Assembly (NCBI GenBank): GCA_003952965.2
Contig: CM025855.1
Coordinates: forward strand, 20,669,633-20,733,632
Length of the DNA: 64,000 nt
Direction: 5' to 3'
DNA from: Morella rubra
Taxonomy: Eukaryota > Streptophyta > Magnoliopsida > Fagales > Myricaceae
The notes below the pieces were generated by a model. It ran no database searches. It was not told the DNA's origin and saw only the letters and a program-made list of their open reading frames with translations. Positions within the stretch are counted from its first letter, which is position 1. Each line of letters starts with the position of its first letter. A program made the position numbers and the translations under genes. Positions 34,094 to 46,020 of the stretch are shown in pieces.

Positions 34094-35700
34094 TCGGTGT
34101 CCGGCTTAACCGGTGCCAGTGCCAGTGGTTTCTTTTTGAAGAATCCTAGGGGTTTTATCAGTTCCCATGTACCAGTAATTTTGGATTTTTTATTTAATTT
34201 AATTTTAAAAAAAATAATGTAAACTGCGTCTGCAACAGACTGTTGCGCGTTTATAAAGTCTCTTTTATATTATTTTTTTTTAATCTAATATGTTGGGCTT
34301 TTCTAAAGTTTCTTTTACATTAGTTTTTTTTTAACTTTAAACGGCGTAAGATGTTTGATAGGATTTATCTTTGCACCACGAGATGAAATACTGGATTAAA
34401 AAAAAATTTGGTTCATATCTATTTGGGAATGAGTATTTTGGGTCGGTACTAGTGATCAACAGTATCTAGTTTCAGATAATAGTATTCTTGTTCATCTAGA
34501 AATATTTCCTCATAGTGTTCTAGCTCTTTTCAGCAAATACGTGCTGATATTTTAGTGCTTTGATTGTTTTCTAATTTTATTGATTTTAGAATTCATTAGC
34601 TAAGATTTTATTGATAGGTGATCAATGGATCAAAAGGGAAAAAAAGTACATTAGGCCAAGTGCTTAAAAAAATGGTCACATATAAATGGAAGTTAACCAG
34701 GAACCAATACCGCTAAAACCACCACCGCCAAGGGCCGGTTATTGCCCTTAACGGTGTAGGTGTAAGTTGCCAATATTTGAAAACCGACCTATCCGGTGTA
34801 GGTGCCTATTTACTACACTAGGGTTGAACATCGCAATGCCTACACCAACTATAAGTTGACACCTCATCAGTCAACCCGGTGCATTTTGATTCAAAAACTT
34901 TGTCATTTTTGGACAGAACTCCATGCAAGAAGTGTGGCACTTAGGGATAAGCCAACTTCAACTAGTTTGGTCTGCACAGAACAACTTGAGGGCACCCTAT
35001 ACATCTGATTCACAAGGTACAGTAGAAAAATCCTTTAATGTCATTTTTCTTCTGAATCTTATTTGTCGTTTCGCGCGTAGGTTAGTTGTTTTGGAATTGG
35101 TAAGTGACTTAAAAATTGATTGGTATTCAGTGTGGGAATCGGTTGAAGAATCCTTTGATGTCATTTTATTGTTAGTAAAATAGTTTGCAACATAAATAAT
35201 AAACATTTTTTTAATATACTAGCCATTTCGTATCATCTTTTTCTACATTTGTTTATTGTTGCATATAGAATATTGTAGATATGTGTCATATTCTAATTGA
35301 ACCTCTCTACAAATCGATTTCTAAGTTTTGTGTCAATAGCTTTCCCTTGACCAAGGTTGTAAATATCTATATATATGGTAGTCAAAATATTAGGATCTAT
35401 ATTTTCTATGTTTTCTCATTTTTTTCTAATTTTTCATTGGGTACTAAAAAAATTATTATCGAATTATAAACTTGATAATCATTACAGTGTTGATTTTTAA
35501 TATTATTTTTAATTTATTAAATAAGTTGGTTGCTAAATTAATATTGATTCTTCAATTTAAATTTGATGTTATATGTAAGATAACAAGAAAATGAAGAAGG
35601 AAAGAATTGCTCCCAAGGCACAACAGCTTTGCTTTCCTTAATTGATATTTGCCCCCACTAGTTTGTGTGCAGGATTAATTCAAATTAATTTAAGATACAA
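34094..35700. other. Unassigned intergenic sequence
   Basis: I see no coding domain; frames at 34802-35008 and 34923-35183 are short and featureless. ACCGGTGCCAGT-like words near 34110 and 34740 suggest repeat remnants. Confidence 0.4.
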
Positions 35701-35701
35701 T

Positions 35702-36312
35702 GGAGCCTAGATTCTAAGGATCCACTAGTTCAACTATGTCACACAACAAACGAAAAAGAACTCAAATCTCTCGATGGTTTTCAAATTAATTAGATAAGAT
35801 CAAAGTCTATTTACATTTAAAAAGGAGTTATTTAAAATCCAAACTACGTGATTTATAGCGGTTATATAACTGCTATAAACTGCTAACAACGTGGTTCACA
35901 ATTTATTAAATCGTGAACACATTTAATTACCCATGATTATATAAACTAATGATACCGATTTAAACTATAAATCAAATCAACCATTGGATCTTCACCAAAG
36001 CTGAAACACTCAAGATCTGACCATCTGATCAAAAGTTTAAAAATGTACAACTCAAATCCTCGCTCTGATGCTTCTTGCTAAGTGCCAAGTGCAGCTCATA
36101 TGTGACATAAAAGCGCCTCTAGCGCCCTATAGCCCACGACACGTGCACGCGTGTGGTGCACCATAGACTCCATGTATTGTACTATAGCAAATACATGTGT
36201 AAGTTCTATACTAATAAATGCATTCCCACAATGTGGGAGTTCCTATATGGGACACTTTTCATAAATGCTCAATCCCAAAATATTAGATATTATATTACTT
36301 CTTTTGAAAAAC
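35702..36312 (-). repeat. Left LTR-like repeat of the minus-strand copia
   Basis: Pairs with 39051-39604; shared words include CAAATTAATTAGATAA and GATTTATTAAATCGTGAACAC. It is longer by about 55 bp, mostly near 36100-36200. Confidence 0.7.
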
Positions 36313-37006
36313 TTGAACAATCCCCCCTATTTTCAAAATACCAAAATAACAATTCTTATGCATACATAAAGGTGTCTCCTGGACTTGAACCTTTACTTAG
36401 TGAAAGTACATCAAAGATGATAGGAAAAGTATGGTAGACAAGCTTTGAACCGTCAATCCTATTCAACCAGTCGGATGTACATCACACGTAAGAATTAATC
36501 ACATCAAGAGATTCAGAAAGTTGACCCGTGGATAGGCTGTGGGTCTTGTATCCTTTTCATGAGTGCTCTAGAGACAAAATCTAATTCTCATAGAGGGCGG
36601 CACCACCCCCAACACTCATATAGGTAGACTTTTGAGTGCCCTGTAATTAAACACTCCCTCGAACACCTATAGTGTTCCAAGCTTCTGAAGTGCATACAAG
36701 CACAACACCTCAACTTCACACTATAGGTACCAAACATTTTTTGTTTTGTAGATGAAAAACTTTCAAGTGCTTGCCATCACTTTAGGATGTACTTTTACTC
36801 ATTGAACCCAAGAGCTTGATATTCCATGTGTTGGGTTGAGTTTCCATCATTTAGTGACTTTGGATTATTGATTTTAGCCCCATCCCCTTTGATGTTTTCC
36901 ACACCAAATCCTTTGTAATCCTTTTGTCAACGGATTCGTAAGATTTTTAGAAGACCTTACAAAGCTTATAGTAATTACTCCATCAGTAAGTAATTATCTC
37001 GTATAG
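36313..37006. other. Sequence between left repeat and RNase H of the copia
   Basis: No coding domain was recognised. It may be the rest of the LTR and the 3' untranslated part, because LTR-like text (AACTTGAACAATCCCCCC) continues past 36312. Confidence 0.4.
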
Positions 37007-38491
37007 CTATCTCTGGCCAATGTGTCTAGATTTGCCATTATAGACATTGCTATATGCTCGAGATAATGTTGCTTGGCTATCATAGTGTATTGATATCAGC
37101 GCCATCGGTTTAGGCCAAACAGGAATTTTCAGTAATAAATTCTGTAACCATTTAGCCTCTTTCGCACATGAAGCCAACGCAACAAATTTGGATGCCATGG
37201 TCAAATTTGTAATGATACTTTGTTTCTTAGATCCCCATGAGATCGTCCCACTACCAAATGTGAATATCCAACCACTTGTGGACTTGTGATCCTCATTCTC
37301 ATTATCCAACTAGCATCAATAAATCCCTTCAAAACATAAGGATATCCGTTGTACTTGATACCATAATCCATGGTTCTTTTTAAATATTGAAGAACCCCAT
37401 GTACAACATTCTAATGAATATGCACTGGGTTACTGGTGTATCTACTCAATTTCCTAACAACGAAAGCTATGTCTAGACAAGTACAAGTCATGGCATACAT
37501 TAAACACCATATAACTCTTGCATACTCTAGCTGATCTACAGCTCTTCCAATATTTGGAAAGAGTTTTTGCACTCTTATCGAAAGGTGTTGAAACAGGTTT
37601 ACAATCCATATGATTAAACCGTTTGAGAATTTTCTCAATATAATGTGACTGGGTCAGTGTGATACAATTAGTATGTTTGATAATTCTAATTCCTAGAATC
37701 ACATCAGCTACGCCCAAATCTTTCATGTCAAAGGTTGATGATAGAAACTTTTTGGTGTCCAATGCAAATATCATGTGAGTATCAAAAATTAACATATCAT
37801 CCATATACAAAAAAGTGATAACACCTTGATTCCCATGAAATTTTTTGTAAACACACTTGTCAGATTCATGTATCCGATACCCACTGGCAATGATAGTCTT
37901 GTCAAATTTCTCATGCCACTGCTTAGGAGCTTGCTTGAGACCATATAAGAATCTCACCAATTTGCATACCTTATTTTGTTTTCCAAACATCACAAATCCT
38001 TCTGGTTGATCCATATATATGTCTTCCTCAAGTTCCCCATTCAAAAACATGGTTTTGACATCCATTTGATGGATTTCAAAATTATAAATTGATGTTAATG
38101 CAATTACAGTCCTAATAGAAGCAATTTTAGCAACATGAGCATATATATCAAAATAATCAAGACCTTCCTTTTGCTTGAAACCCTTGGCAACTAATCTTAT
38201 CTTAAACTTGTCAATGGTTCCATCGACTTTCATTTTCTTTTTGTTGTACTTATCTTGTTTATGATTTTCAATCTTTCTCTTCTTTGAATTCAAAGAACTA
38301 GCTTCCTCCACTGTTAAAACTTTAATAGATTGAACACTTTCATCTTCCATAGCTTGATTACGTCTCAATTCTTCCACAACTTGAATATACTGACCAAACT
38401 GAGCAAGAGTAATATTTTCCTTCCTATGCTTTAGCAAATTCCTAGACTCTTTTCCAAGAAGGTGATAATTTGTGCATAATGGAAGAAACAT
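37007..38491 (-). pseudogene. copia gag tail fused to RT and RNase H by deletion
   Basis: The long frame 38491-37454 starts in the gag tail (NLLKHRKENITLAQFGQYIQ). It passes a Lys-rich stretch and enters RT directly: KFKIRLVAKGFKQKEGLDYF, IHQMDVKTMFLNGELEEDIY, YGLKQAPKQWHEKFD and the catalytic YMDD box near 37795-37810. Protease and integrase are absent between gag and RT. After a frame change near 37500 the RNase H end follows (STSGWIFTFGSGTISWGSKK, 37310-37180) and runs to 37007. The in-frame fusion is the remarkable point; the product, if made, would lack integrase. Confidence 0.82.
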
Positions 38492-38494
38492 ACG

Positions 38495-38868
38495 CCATGT
38501 TTGGTTAATAATTTTAAAGATATTTTTTTATTTTAAAAATATTTTTCAATCCAAATATAATTTTTTTGCACACAAAACATTTCAATCTTCAATAAATTTT
38601 ATATCTAATCATTGGCCTCAATTTTTGTGAAAAACAACACAAAAAAAAAAAACTATTACAAAAACCATAAAAACTCATCTCACAAAAATCTTCATCAAAA
38701 TATATTTTTTTACTTTCACATTATCCCATAGAATAAATTTAAAAAACTCTTTTTAAACATCATTTCTGTGGACCCCACCATTCACACAAACACCTAAAAA
38801 AACATATCTCAAAATTTCTTCCTAATCATTACACAAAAAAAAATTTCAAATCCAAACCAAACATAGTC
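38495..38868. mobile_element. MITE-like insertion in copia gag
   Basis: Inverted ends CCATGTTTGGTTAATA and, on the right as reverse complement, CTATGTTTGGTTTGGA. It is about 374 bp, AT-rich and non-coding. Gag sequence (QFTQINMKMGEGIY) ends at its right edge and resumes (VSSIMHKLSPSWK) at its left edge on the minus strand, so it is an insertion. The target duplication is not clear. Confidence 0.65.
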
Positions 38869-39050
38869 GTATATTCCCTCACCCATTTTCATGTTAATTT
38901 GAGTAAACTGATCAAGGATATGCAAAATTTCGTTAAACTACTCAGAAACAAGCTTAGCATTTACCATATTGCAAATAAAAAATTTAGTAGTAAGAAACTT
39001 CTTACTAGTTTTTTCCTCCAGCAAATACTTAGCCTCGAGTGCATCCCAGA
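38869..39050 (-). pseudogene. copia gag remnant
   Basis: On the minus strand: RLWDALEAKYLLEEKTSKKF, then FFICNMVNAKLV, a stop, then QFTQINMKMGEGIY. This is the middle of the copia Gag. It is cut at 39050 by the LTR-like repeat and at 38869 by the MITE. Confidence 0.75.
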
Positions 39051-39604
39051 GCCTGGATTCTAGGGATCCACTAATTCAACTGTGTCGCACTACAAATGAA
39101 GAAGAACTCAAATCTCTAAATGGTTTTTAAATTAATTAGATAAAATCAAAATCTATTTACATTTAAAAAATGAGTTATTTGAAATCCAAAAGACGTGACT
39201 TATAGCAGTTACATAATTGCTTTAAACTGCTAATGACGTGGTTCACGATTTATTAAATCGTGAACACGTTTAATTACCCATGATTAGATAAACTAACTGT
39301 ATCGATTTAAACTATAAATCAAATTAACCGTTGGATCTTCACCAAAGTTGAAACACTCAAGATCTAATTGTCCGATCAAAAAACTAAAAATGTACAGCTC
39401 AAATCTTCACTCCGATGCTCCAAATGCACCTCATATATGCCACAAAAGTGTCGTTAGCGCCCTACAACCCACACCATGCACACATACGTAAGTTCTCCAC
39501 TAATAAATGCATTCCCTCAATGTGGGAGTTTCCATGTGGACACTTTTCAAAAATGCCCGATCCCAAAATTTTAGATATTATATTACTTACTTTTGTAAAA
39601 CTTT
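39051..39604 (-). repeat. Right LTR-like repeat of the minus-strand copia
   Basis: Pairs with 35702-36312. As the element reads on the minus strand this would be the 5' copy. Confidence 0.7.
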
Positions 39605-40186
39605 AATATTATATATATTTCTTTAACTTTGACAAGAAAATTCATCAAGCTTGAAATTGGATTGAATTTTTATTTTTATATTTTTTTTTAAAAAAATTTA
39701 CAACTAGATTCATATTTTCTACAAGCCATATTTAAGATACTAAAAAATAGCCACAAATAAAATATATGCATTGACATAAAATGTATTTGTCCAAATTAAA
39801 TTATAAGCGTGCAAGATTTAGAATAATAGAACCTGGTAACCAAGATTTTGCGAGCAATGTTCAACTAAAGCCAAGAATATTTAATATGTGATTGGTTAAG
39901 AGAGAATATTCTATAGTTTTTGTGGGAAGAAAGAGAGCAATGATAAACTTTTTTATATTGAGTTAAATAGAAAAGGTGAATTTAATTAACATTTACATGC
40001 TTGAAAAATATATATTACTGCAAATACCATAAAGCCATTAATTTTCATTGTGAGTTAAATAGAAAAAAATTATTTTAATTTATGTCATTTCATTTCTGTG
40101 TTTTATTCGTCAATAGTAGTGCAGGTTAATTTTGTCATGCTGAAACGTTTGGATGGTACCAAGACTACGTCCGAAAGCTATGAAAT
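39605..40186. other. AT-rich intergenic stretch left of the gap
   Basis: I see no gene or repeat structure; mostly A/T runs. Confidence 0.5.
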
Positions 40187-41186
40187 NNNNNNNNNNNNNN
40201 NNNNNNNNNNNNNNNNNNNNNNNNNNNNNNNNNNNNNNNNNNNNNNNNNNNNNNNNNNNNNNNNNNNNNNNNNNNNNNNNNNNNNNNNNNNNNNNNNNNN
40301 NNNNNNNNNNNNNNNNNNNNNNNNNNNNNNNNNNNNNNNNNNNNNNNNNNNNNNNNNNNNNNNNNNNNNNNNNNNNNNNNNNNNNNNNNNNNNNNNNNNN
40401 NNNNNNNNNNNNNNNNNNNNNNNNNNNNNNNNNNNNNNNNNNNNNNNNNNNNNNNNNNNNNNNNNNNNNNNNNNNNNNNNNNNNNNNNNNNNNNNNNNNN
40501 NNNNNNNNNNNNNNNNNNNNNNNNNNNNNNNNNNNNNNNNNNNNNNNNNNNNNNNNNNNNNNNNNNNNNNNNNNNNNNNNNNNNNNNNNNNNNNNNNNNN
40601 NNNNNNNNNNNNNNNNNNNNNNNNNNNNNNNNNNNNNNNNNNNNNNNNNNNNNNNNNNNNNNNNNNNNNNNNNNNNNNNNNNNNNNNNNNNNNNNNNNNN
40701 NNNNNNNNNNNNNNNNNNNNNNNNNNNNNNNNNNNNNNNNNNNNNNNNNNNNNNNNNNNNNNNNNNNNNNNNNNNNNNNNNNNNNNNNNNNNNNNNNNNN
40801 NNNNNNNNNNNNNNNNNNNNNNNNNNNNNNNNNNNNNNNNNNNNNNNNNNNNNNNNNNNNNNNNNNNNNNNNNNNNNNNNNNNNNNNNNNNNNNNNNNNN
40901 NNNNNNNNNNNNNNNNNNNNNNNNNNNNNNNNNNNNNNNNNNNNNNNNNNNNNNNNNNNNNNNNNNNNNNNNNNNNNNNNNNNNNNNNNNNNNNNNNNNN
41001 NNNNNNNNNNNNNNNNNNNNNNNNNNNNNNNNNNNNNNNNNNNNNNNNNNNNNNNNNNNNNNNNNNNNNNNNNNNNNNNNNNNNNNNNNNNNNNNNNNNN
41101 NNNNNNNNNNNNNNNNNNNNNNNNNNNNNNNNNNNNNNNNNNNNNNNNNNNNNNNNNNNNNNNNNNNNNNNNNNNNNNNNNNNNNN
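40187..41186. other. Assembly gap, 1,000 N
   Basis: Exactly 1,000 undefined bases, a standard placeholder length. The true distance and order across it are unknown, and open frames spanning it are meaningless. Confidence 0.99.
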
Positions 41187-42318
41187 CATAAGAGTCTTTT
41201 TGCCTGCTAAGTATGGATGTGAGGAATGAAATGAAGTTATGGTCTTTCTAGCATTGGAGAGAGGATTTTTTTATGAGTGAATATGGTTTCCATGTCATCA
41301 AGGTGCCTAGCCTTGTCATCATTTGCTTGGATCTGGCAGACCCTGCAAGTCTTTGTTTAGTTCCTACTCTGTTTCTGTTTTATTTTTTATTTTGTACACG
41401 TTCGTACTTCATTTATAGGAAAATATGCACTTTTAACTACCATTCTTGGTGATCACCCCTAAACATCCATCTTTGTTTTTTTTTTCTCCTGATGTACCCA
41501 TTGGTTAAGATCTACTTATTAGGTCATGTCTCCTATCTTATCTTTCATTTATCTTATTGGTCAGATTTTATCAAAGGGGCAAATTGAAATCTAACGAGGT
41601 TACTTGCTAAGAATGGTATTTGGGGACACAATGCAAATGGGTTGTAATTTGTAGGGATGAATACTCCGAGTGTATATACAAAAAAAGGTATTTGTATTTA
41701 AATACAACAGTGTCATAATATGGGGTCTCCTACTTGCACTTATTGATGTCCTTACAGTAAGAACTTGGACGTTTTATCGGTTATATACTGTTGTGCAAGA
41801 ATTACAAAGTATAAAATTATGAATTGAATGCTCGTTTTGCGTTTGTTTCCACTATGTGTGCATCCACAAACACAGATATAAGTATAAAATTGAACATTTA
41901 TGTCACTGTTGTGTTCCCTATCCGTGTCAGTATGTATGTATCCAGATATGCAAGTATATATTAGGGGGTATCTCCATAGTTTCTCCATATATTGGAGATT
42001 TGATTGTAATAATTTAGGACGTTTTATTGGTTACAGGTTCTTTTACAAGAATTTAAGGTAGAGAAGTATGAGTTGAGTACTTTTGCTATTAGAATTAGAT
42101 TTTTCCTGCAAATGGAATGCTATTAACTGTTCAATTTTTAACAAAAATATAAATTATCAGGCGTGATAAATTTCCAGCCAAAGTAGGTTCTATCAACCTA
42201 TTCAGTTTATAGAGCTACTTGCCTATTTGATTTTAAGAAACAATGTTAATGGGTATTGCTTTGTGTGCATTACTACAAGCATATTTCCAAGGATCTGAAA
42301 ATATATCTTTTGCTGCAG
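41187..42318. other. Sequence right of the gap, possible introns of a plus-strand gene
   Basis: No coding domain was recognised. T-rich, intron-like text leads to a TTTTGCTGCAG acceptor candidate at 42309-42319. If the exon at 42320 is real, this stretch is its upstream intron or introns. Confidence 0.35.
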
Positions 42319-42319
42319 A

Positions 42320-42409
42320 GGCATACAAGAGCGGCCAATTGCAGGAACTGCTGGAGAAGGCAATGTGTTCTTGAGGCTCGTCATTCCGGAGACCAGTTGG
42401 TAGCACCCT
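42320..42409 (+). CDS. Possible last exon of an unidentified host gene
   Basis: After a TTTTGCTGCAG acceptor the text reads, in one frame, RPIAGTAGEGNVFLRLVIPE and soon a TAG at 42407-42409. A 3'-UTR-like AT-rich stretch follows to about 42590. Balanced codons and the splice signal suggest a true terminal exon, with the rest of the gene lying to the left, probably across the gap. I do not recognise the protein. Two other frames are also open here for some distance, so the frame is an inference. Confidence 0.35.
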
Positions 42410-42589
42410 TGACTTGCTTGGGATGATTGAGAAGTGTATTGCATAATTCATAATATCTCAACCTTGTTTGATCGTGGCAGAAAACATGTACATTGTCTTA
42501 TCTGTATACAAAATATAAAATCTCTGTTGAGGTAACTGGGCTTTTCTTACCAATATGTGAAATCAACCTGCTATTAAAGACGCTCACCT

Positions 42590-42905
42590 AAAAAAAAAAG
42601 AAAGAAAAAAAGGTGCTGCCCAATAATTCTCTGCACGTTTTGTTGCAGTAATGATTCGTTCCATTCTCCATTTGCTCTTTTCATACATGTGTCGGCAGTG
42701 TGAACCTGCCGGTGGCTACCTATCTTTTGAGGATGAAAGCTCAAACAAGGATCCGGGGTTTTTTTTTTTTTTTTTTTTTTTCCCGTTTAAGTTTTTATGA
42801 AACTCAAACAAGGATGGTTTTTTTTTTTTTTTTCTTTTCTAAGCGAACTGCCATTGCAAACCATCTCCCATATGGGTAGGCCTAGCAGCGAGCAGACCCA
42901 ACCCG
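42590..42905. other. Low-complexity spacer with long T runs
   Basis: T runs of about 24 and 17 bases at 42760-42782 and 42816-42833, each preceded by CAAACAAGGAT, forming a short direct repeat. No gene is seen. Confidence 0.5.
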
Positions 42906-43142
42906 CTATATTATGAGGCAAGAAGTGTATAGCCCTTGAGACATATGTAGCTTTCCATGTACGACAGGAAAGAAACGCAACACTAGCTGAAGTCTCTTTT
43001 CTCTAATAATCGCATCACTAGACCAGTCTCCCTGTGAGCACATAGATAAAGCTGAGATTACTGACAACATGTCACCTTCCGATATTATGGCTGAAGCACC
43101 TTCAGAAGCTGCACCCAACACACCCAAAAAAGCCAGAGTCAT
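42906..43142 (-). CDS. Possible isolated exon or gene fragment
   Basis: An open minus frame of 78 codons has protein-like composition (AASEGASAIISEGDMLSVIS, REKRLQLVLRFFPVVHGKL). A GGGTGCAG acceptor-like signal lies just upstream of ASEGAS. I recognise no family, and no partner exons are visible. It could be a chance frame. Confidence 0.25.
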   Translation of the reverse strand: MTLAFLGVLGAASEGASAIISEGDMLSVISALSMCSQGDWSSDAIIREKRLQLVLRFFPVVHGKLHMSQGLYTSCLII

Positions 43143-43544
43143 AGAATAAGAAGTACAAGAAAACTGTGACGTCCACAGATAGAATAAAAAAACTAATGTT
43201 ATGGCACACCACTGCTAAAGAAGATAGTTCTGGGGAAAACACCGCATCAAAATTAAATTTCTAACAAAGTGCAAGGGTATGTATGTGACAAACGAGACAC
43301 TTTTACTAGTCGTCCTTGAGAGGAAGCAAGGACCGATTGTCCCGTGTGGTTATGTATTTCATTAGTTTGGGGGACTGGAAAGTACAAGATTTATGATTTT
43401 GTTTATGAACATAATCTATTCTTCATTTTTCAGAAACTGCTTATATGATGGGATAACAACGAAAGATGTCTGCAGTTCAATCTCTTGCATTTTATTTAGC
43501 ATATGCTTTAGGAATCAAAAGGCGAAGTGATAAAAAAAAAAAAA

Positions 43545-43865
43545 ATTTACTTCATAATGCAAAAAATGTCTTAGAATTAAAATATTGAAAATTAAGGACC
43601 AAAAGTATTAAAAATATTAAAATATATGTACCATACTATTTGCTGAGACTGAGAGGTGGCAATTCGATCATATGGGTTTGCATCTTCTGACAACGTGACA
43701 AAATTGCGTCGTTCTCAATAGTTTCGAAAATTTCTCTCTTTATATATATTACTATGCTATCATTCATCCACTTATTTTTTATTTTATTAAGCAAGTCAGT
43801 CTTTATAAGATTCATCGTAGAAAACGCTCTCTTGACGGTTGCAGTCGATAGGGGGCAAAACCTAA
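43545..43865 (-). pseudogene. hAT transposase C-terminal relic
   Basis: Follows 30000-30300 of the hAT element closely in order (AGTCAGTCTT, CTCTCTTGACGGTTGCAGTCG, ACTGAGAGG against ACTGAGAAGG). It represents the dimerisation tail of a related copy with the remainder missing. Confidence 0.7.
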
Positions 43866-44045
43866 AAAAAATTCACAAAGCGGATACGCATTTTTTAAGC
43901 TGTAGAAAAGAACCTTTTTTTTTTTTTTTTTTAATCTATGGAGCAAGTGGTAGACTACAAAATAACATACTGAAAAGGTCCTGAAGTACTTTATATGTAT
44001 AAAGCTTATCTTTTGAGTACTTGAATGGTTGTGCGATGAATATAT

Positions 44046-44410
44046 GTGAAGAAAGATTCATTTCATCTTAAAGATGATAAAGAAGAGATTTTTAATCCTG
44101 AAGTACCATATCTTAGTGCAATTAGTGTTGTAATATACCTTGCAAATTGCGCACATTATGATATAACATTTGTAGTTAAACTGCTTGTCAGATATAGTTC
44201 TACACCAATTTGGAAACATTGGAATGGAGTCAAATACGTATTACATTATCTCTGAAGTAGACCTGACATGAGATTATATTATCCAAAAGAATCAACTGCT
44301 CAATTGGTTGGTTTTACAGATGTAGGCTATATCTAATCCACATAATTGGATATTTGTTTACCTATGGAGGTACTACTATTTCATGGAGGTCTATCAAGCA
44401 AACAATTGTG
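44046..44410 (+). pseudogene. copia RT end and RNase H, first part
   Basis: Reads EVPYLSAISVVIYLANCAHY, then DITFVVKLLVRYSSTP, WKHWNGVKYVLHYL and, past stops, LVGFTDVGY. These are the conserved blocks of plant copia elements at the end of pol. TGA near 44253 and TAA near 44333 interrupt it, and it stops at the insertion near 44410. Confidence 0.78.
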
Positions 44411-45655
44411 AGTTTAGGTGACAACCTAAGAGGGGGGTGAATTAGGTTCTAATAAAAATTAAAGCTTTTTCAAAGATAAGCAAAGATAAACATCCAAAGA
44501 TAGTTTAGCATAGTATAAGATATATAAAGAAGAGTAAAGGTTAAAAAGATAATACCGTATTTTTAGGTTGTTCGGCCAAGATTTACCAACATCCACCCCC
44601 AAGGCTATTTCCTTCCTTGGACTTTCTTCACTGTTCACCAATAGTAATTACACCTTAGTTTTCGGGTGCTAAGTAACCTTTACAAAACGTTTTTCGAGCT
44701 CACGCTTTGACTCTCACTTTAAATCCCAAAAATCCAAAGTGAGATTTCTTCTATTCTGACGGATAGGCCCAAGTGTATCCCCACACTAGAAAGTTTTACA
44801 ATAGATGGGTATAAGAAAGTAATAAAGAAAGACTCTTTTAAGCCAAATGTGCAAGTGTAAGGTACAATGATGAGCAAGAAGACAAGATTAGGGAATGAAA
44901 GTCTTTGCAAGTGTAAGCACTAGCTTTCTTGGGATTTGAGTTCTTCTCTATTCTTTAAGCTCTTTCTCTCTCTTTGGAGGCTAGGTCATAATAATAATGC
45001 ATGTTCTTCTTTTCTCTCTCTTCTTCTTATTCTATTTATAGTCTTCAAGATTTGAATGGTCCCCAAGATACTTTATTGTACCATTGGAGAGGTGTCTTAT
45101 ACTTTTCAAGACAAAAAGATTAGTTGGTGGCGTTCCAGGAAATTCTACGAAATCACAGTATGTGTCGACACATAGTCTGCATGTGTTGACACTATCATAC
45201 TTGTTTGGAATTCTGCTCTCGGGTGTATGTGTAATGTGTCGACACTATTTTCCCATATGTCGACACCATCAAAATTGCTCTCAGGTGCCTTTAGCATGTG
45301 TCGACACCATAAAAAATAGCACTTGGGTGTATATGGCATGTATCAACACTATCTTCTCACGTGTCGATGTCATCAACACTTGAGAGATTTTTCTATAACT
45401 TGAAGGTGTCATTTCCACTCCAATCCATCTTTAAACACCTACAAATGAACAATGTGGTCATTTTAGTTTATGCAAAGGTGTCAGAGGATATGGAGAGACT
45501 TTTGGTTTTCAATTCTTTTAGAAATCAATTTTAGTAAATGAAGATTGATAAGATTGAGTTATGAAAACATTCAAAGTGAGTATATAGAGTTTTTTTATCA
45601 TCAAAATCAAAAAGATTGTTCAAGGAACAACCTTGGGTTAACAACAATATTTTTG
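44411..45655. mobile_element. Non-coding insertion in the copia RNase H
   Basis: Begins GAGTTTAGGTGACAACCTAAGAGGGGGGTGAA, a kind of start seen in many plant non-coding repeats, possibly a solo LTR. It ends near CAAGGAACAACCTTGGGTTAA. No coding domain was recognised. It contains the GTGTCGACAC palindrome array at 45155-45375. RNase H text continues on both sides (TCAAGCAAACAATTGT before, AATCACTCGGAAATAATTGT after). Confidence 0.6.
45155..45375. repeat. Array of GTGTCGACAC palindromes
   Basis: Perfect or one- to three-base variants of TGTGTCGACAC occur near 45163, 45186, 45235, 45254, 45297, 45341 and 45361, separated by related text (CATGTGTCGACACCAT, TCTCAGGTGCC). The word is self-complementary, so each copy could pair with itself or bind a dimeric protein. 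Confidence 0.65.
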
Positions 45656-46020
45656 CCTTTTCAAATCACTCGGAAATAATTGTGATTCACGAGGCAAGCC
45701 GGGAATGTGTTTGGTTGAAATCAGTAATTCAATATATTCTAGAAAAAGTATGGTATTCTGAAAATTAAAGGTAGCCGAATACCATTGTACAAAGACAATA
45801 TTGCTTACATTACACAAAGTAGAGGAGGAGGCTACATGCTATAATCAAGCATATTCACCTAAGAGCTCCATAAGAGTGACGAAATCAGTATCCAATATAT
45901 ACGATTGAGTGATTGGAAGATTTATTCACCAAAGCATTACCTGTTACAACATTCAAGAAGATATTGCACAATATTGGAATGCGACAGCTTAAGGATTTTT
46001 CATTATAAAGCTCGTCGTAC
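45656..46020 (+). pseudogene. copia RNase H, second part
   Basis: After the insertion: EIIVIHEASRECVWLKSVIQ, YKDNIAYITQSRGG-like sequence and LEDLFTKALPVTTFKKILHN, then MRQLKDF and a stop. This is the usual end of copia pol. Confidence 0.72.

Larger units (their letters stand above)
35702..39604 (-). mobile_element. Ty1/copia retrotransposon, internally deleted
   Basis: Direct repeats 35702-36312 and 39051-39604 (GAGCCTAGATTCTAAGGATCC-like start, TTAGATATTATATTACTT end) look like its LTRs or LTR parts. Between them, on the minus strand, lie a gag remnant, RT and RNase H, with protease and integrase missing. The junction at 39050 runs straight from the repeat into mid-gag, so the primer site and gag start are also deleted. 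A MITE sits in gag. Confidence 0.75.

Noticed and set aside
40098..41229. Open frames of more than 350 codons
   Set aside because: They consist of undefined bases in the assembly gap.
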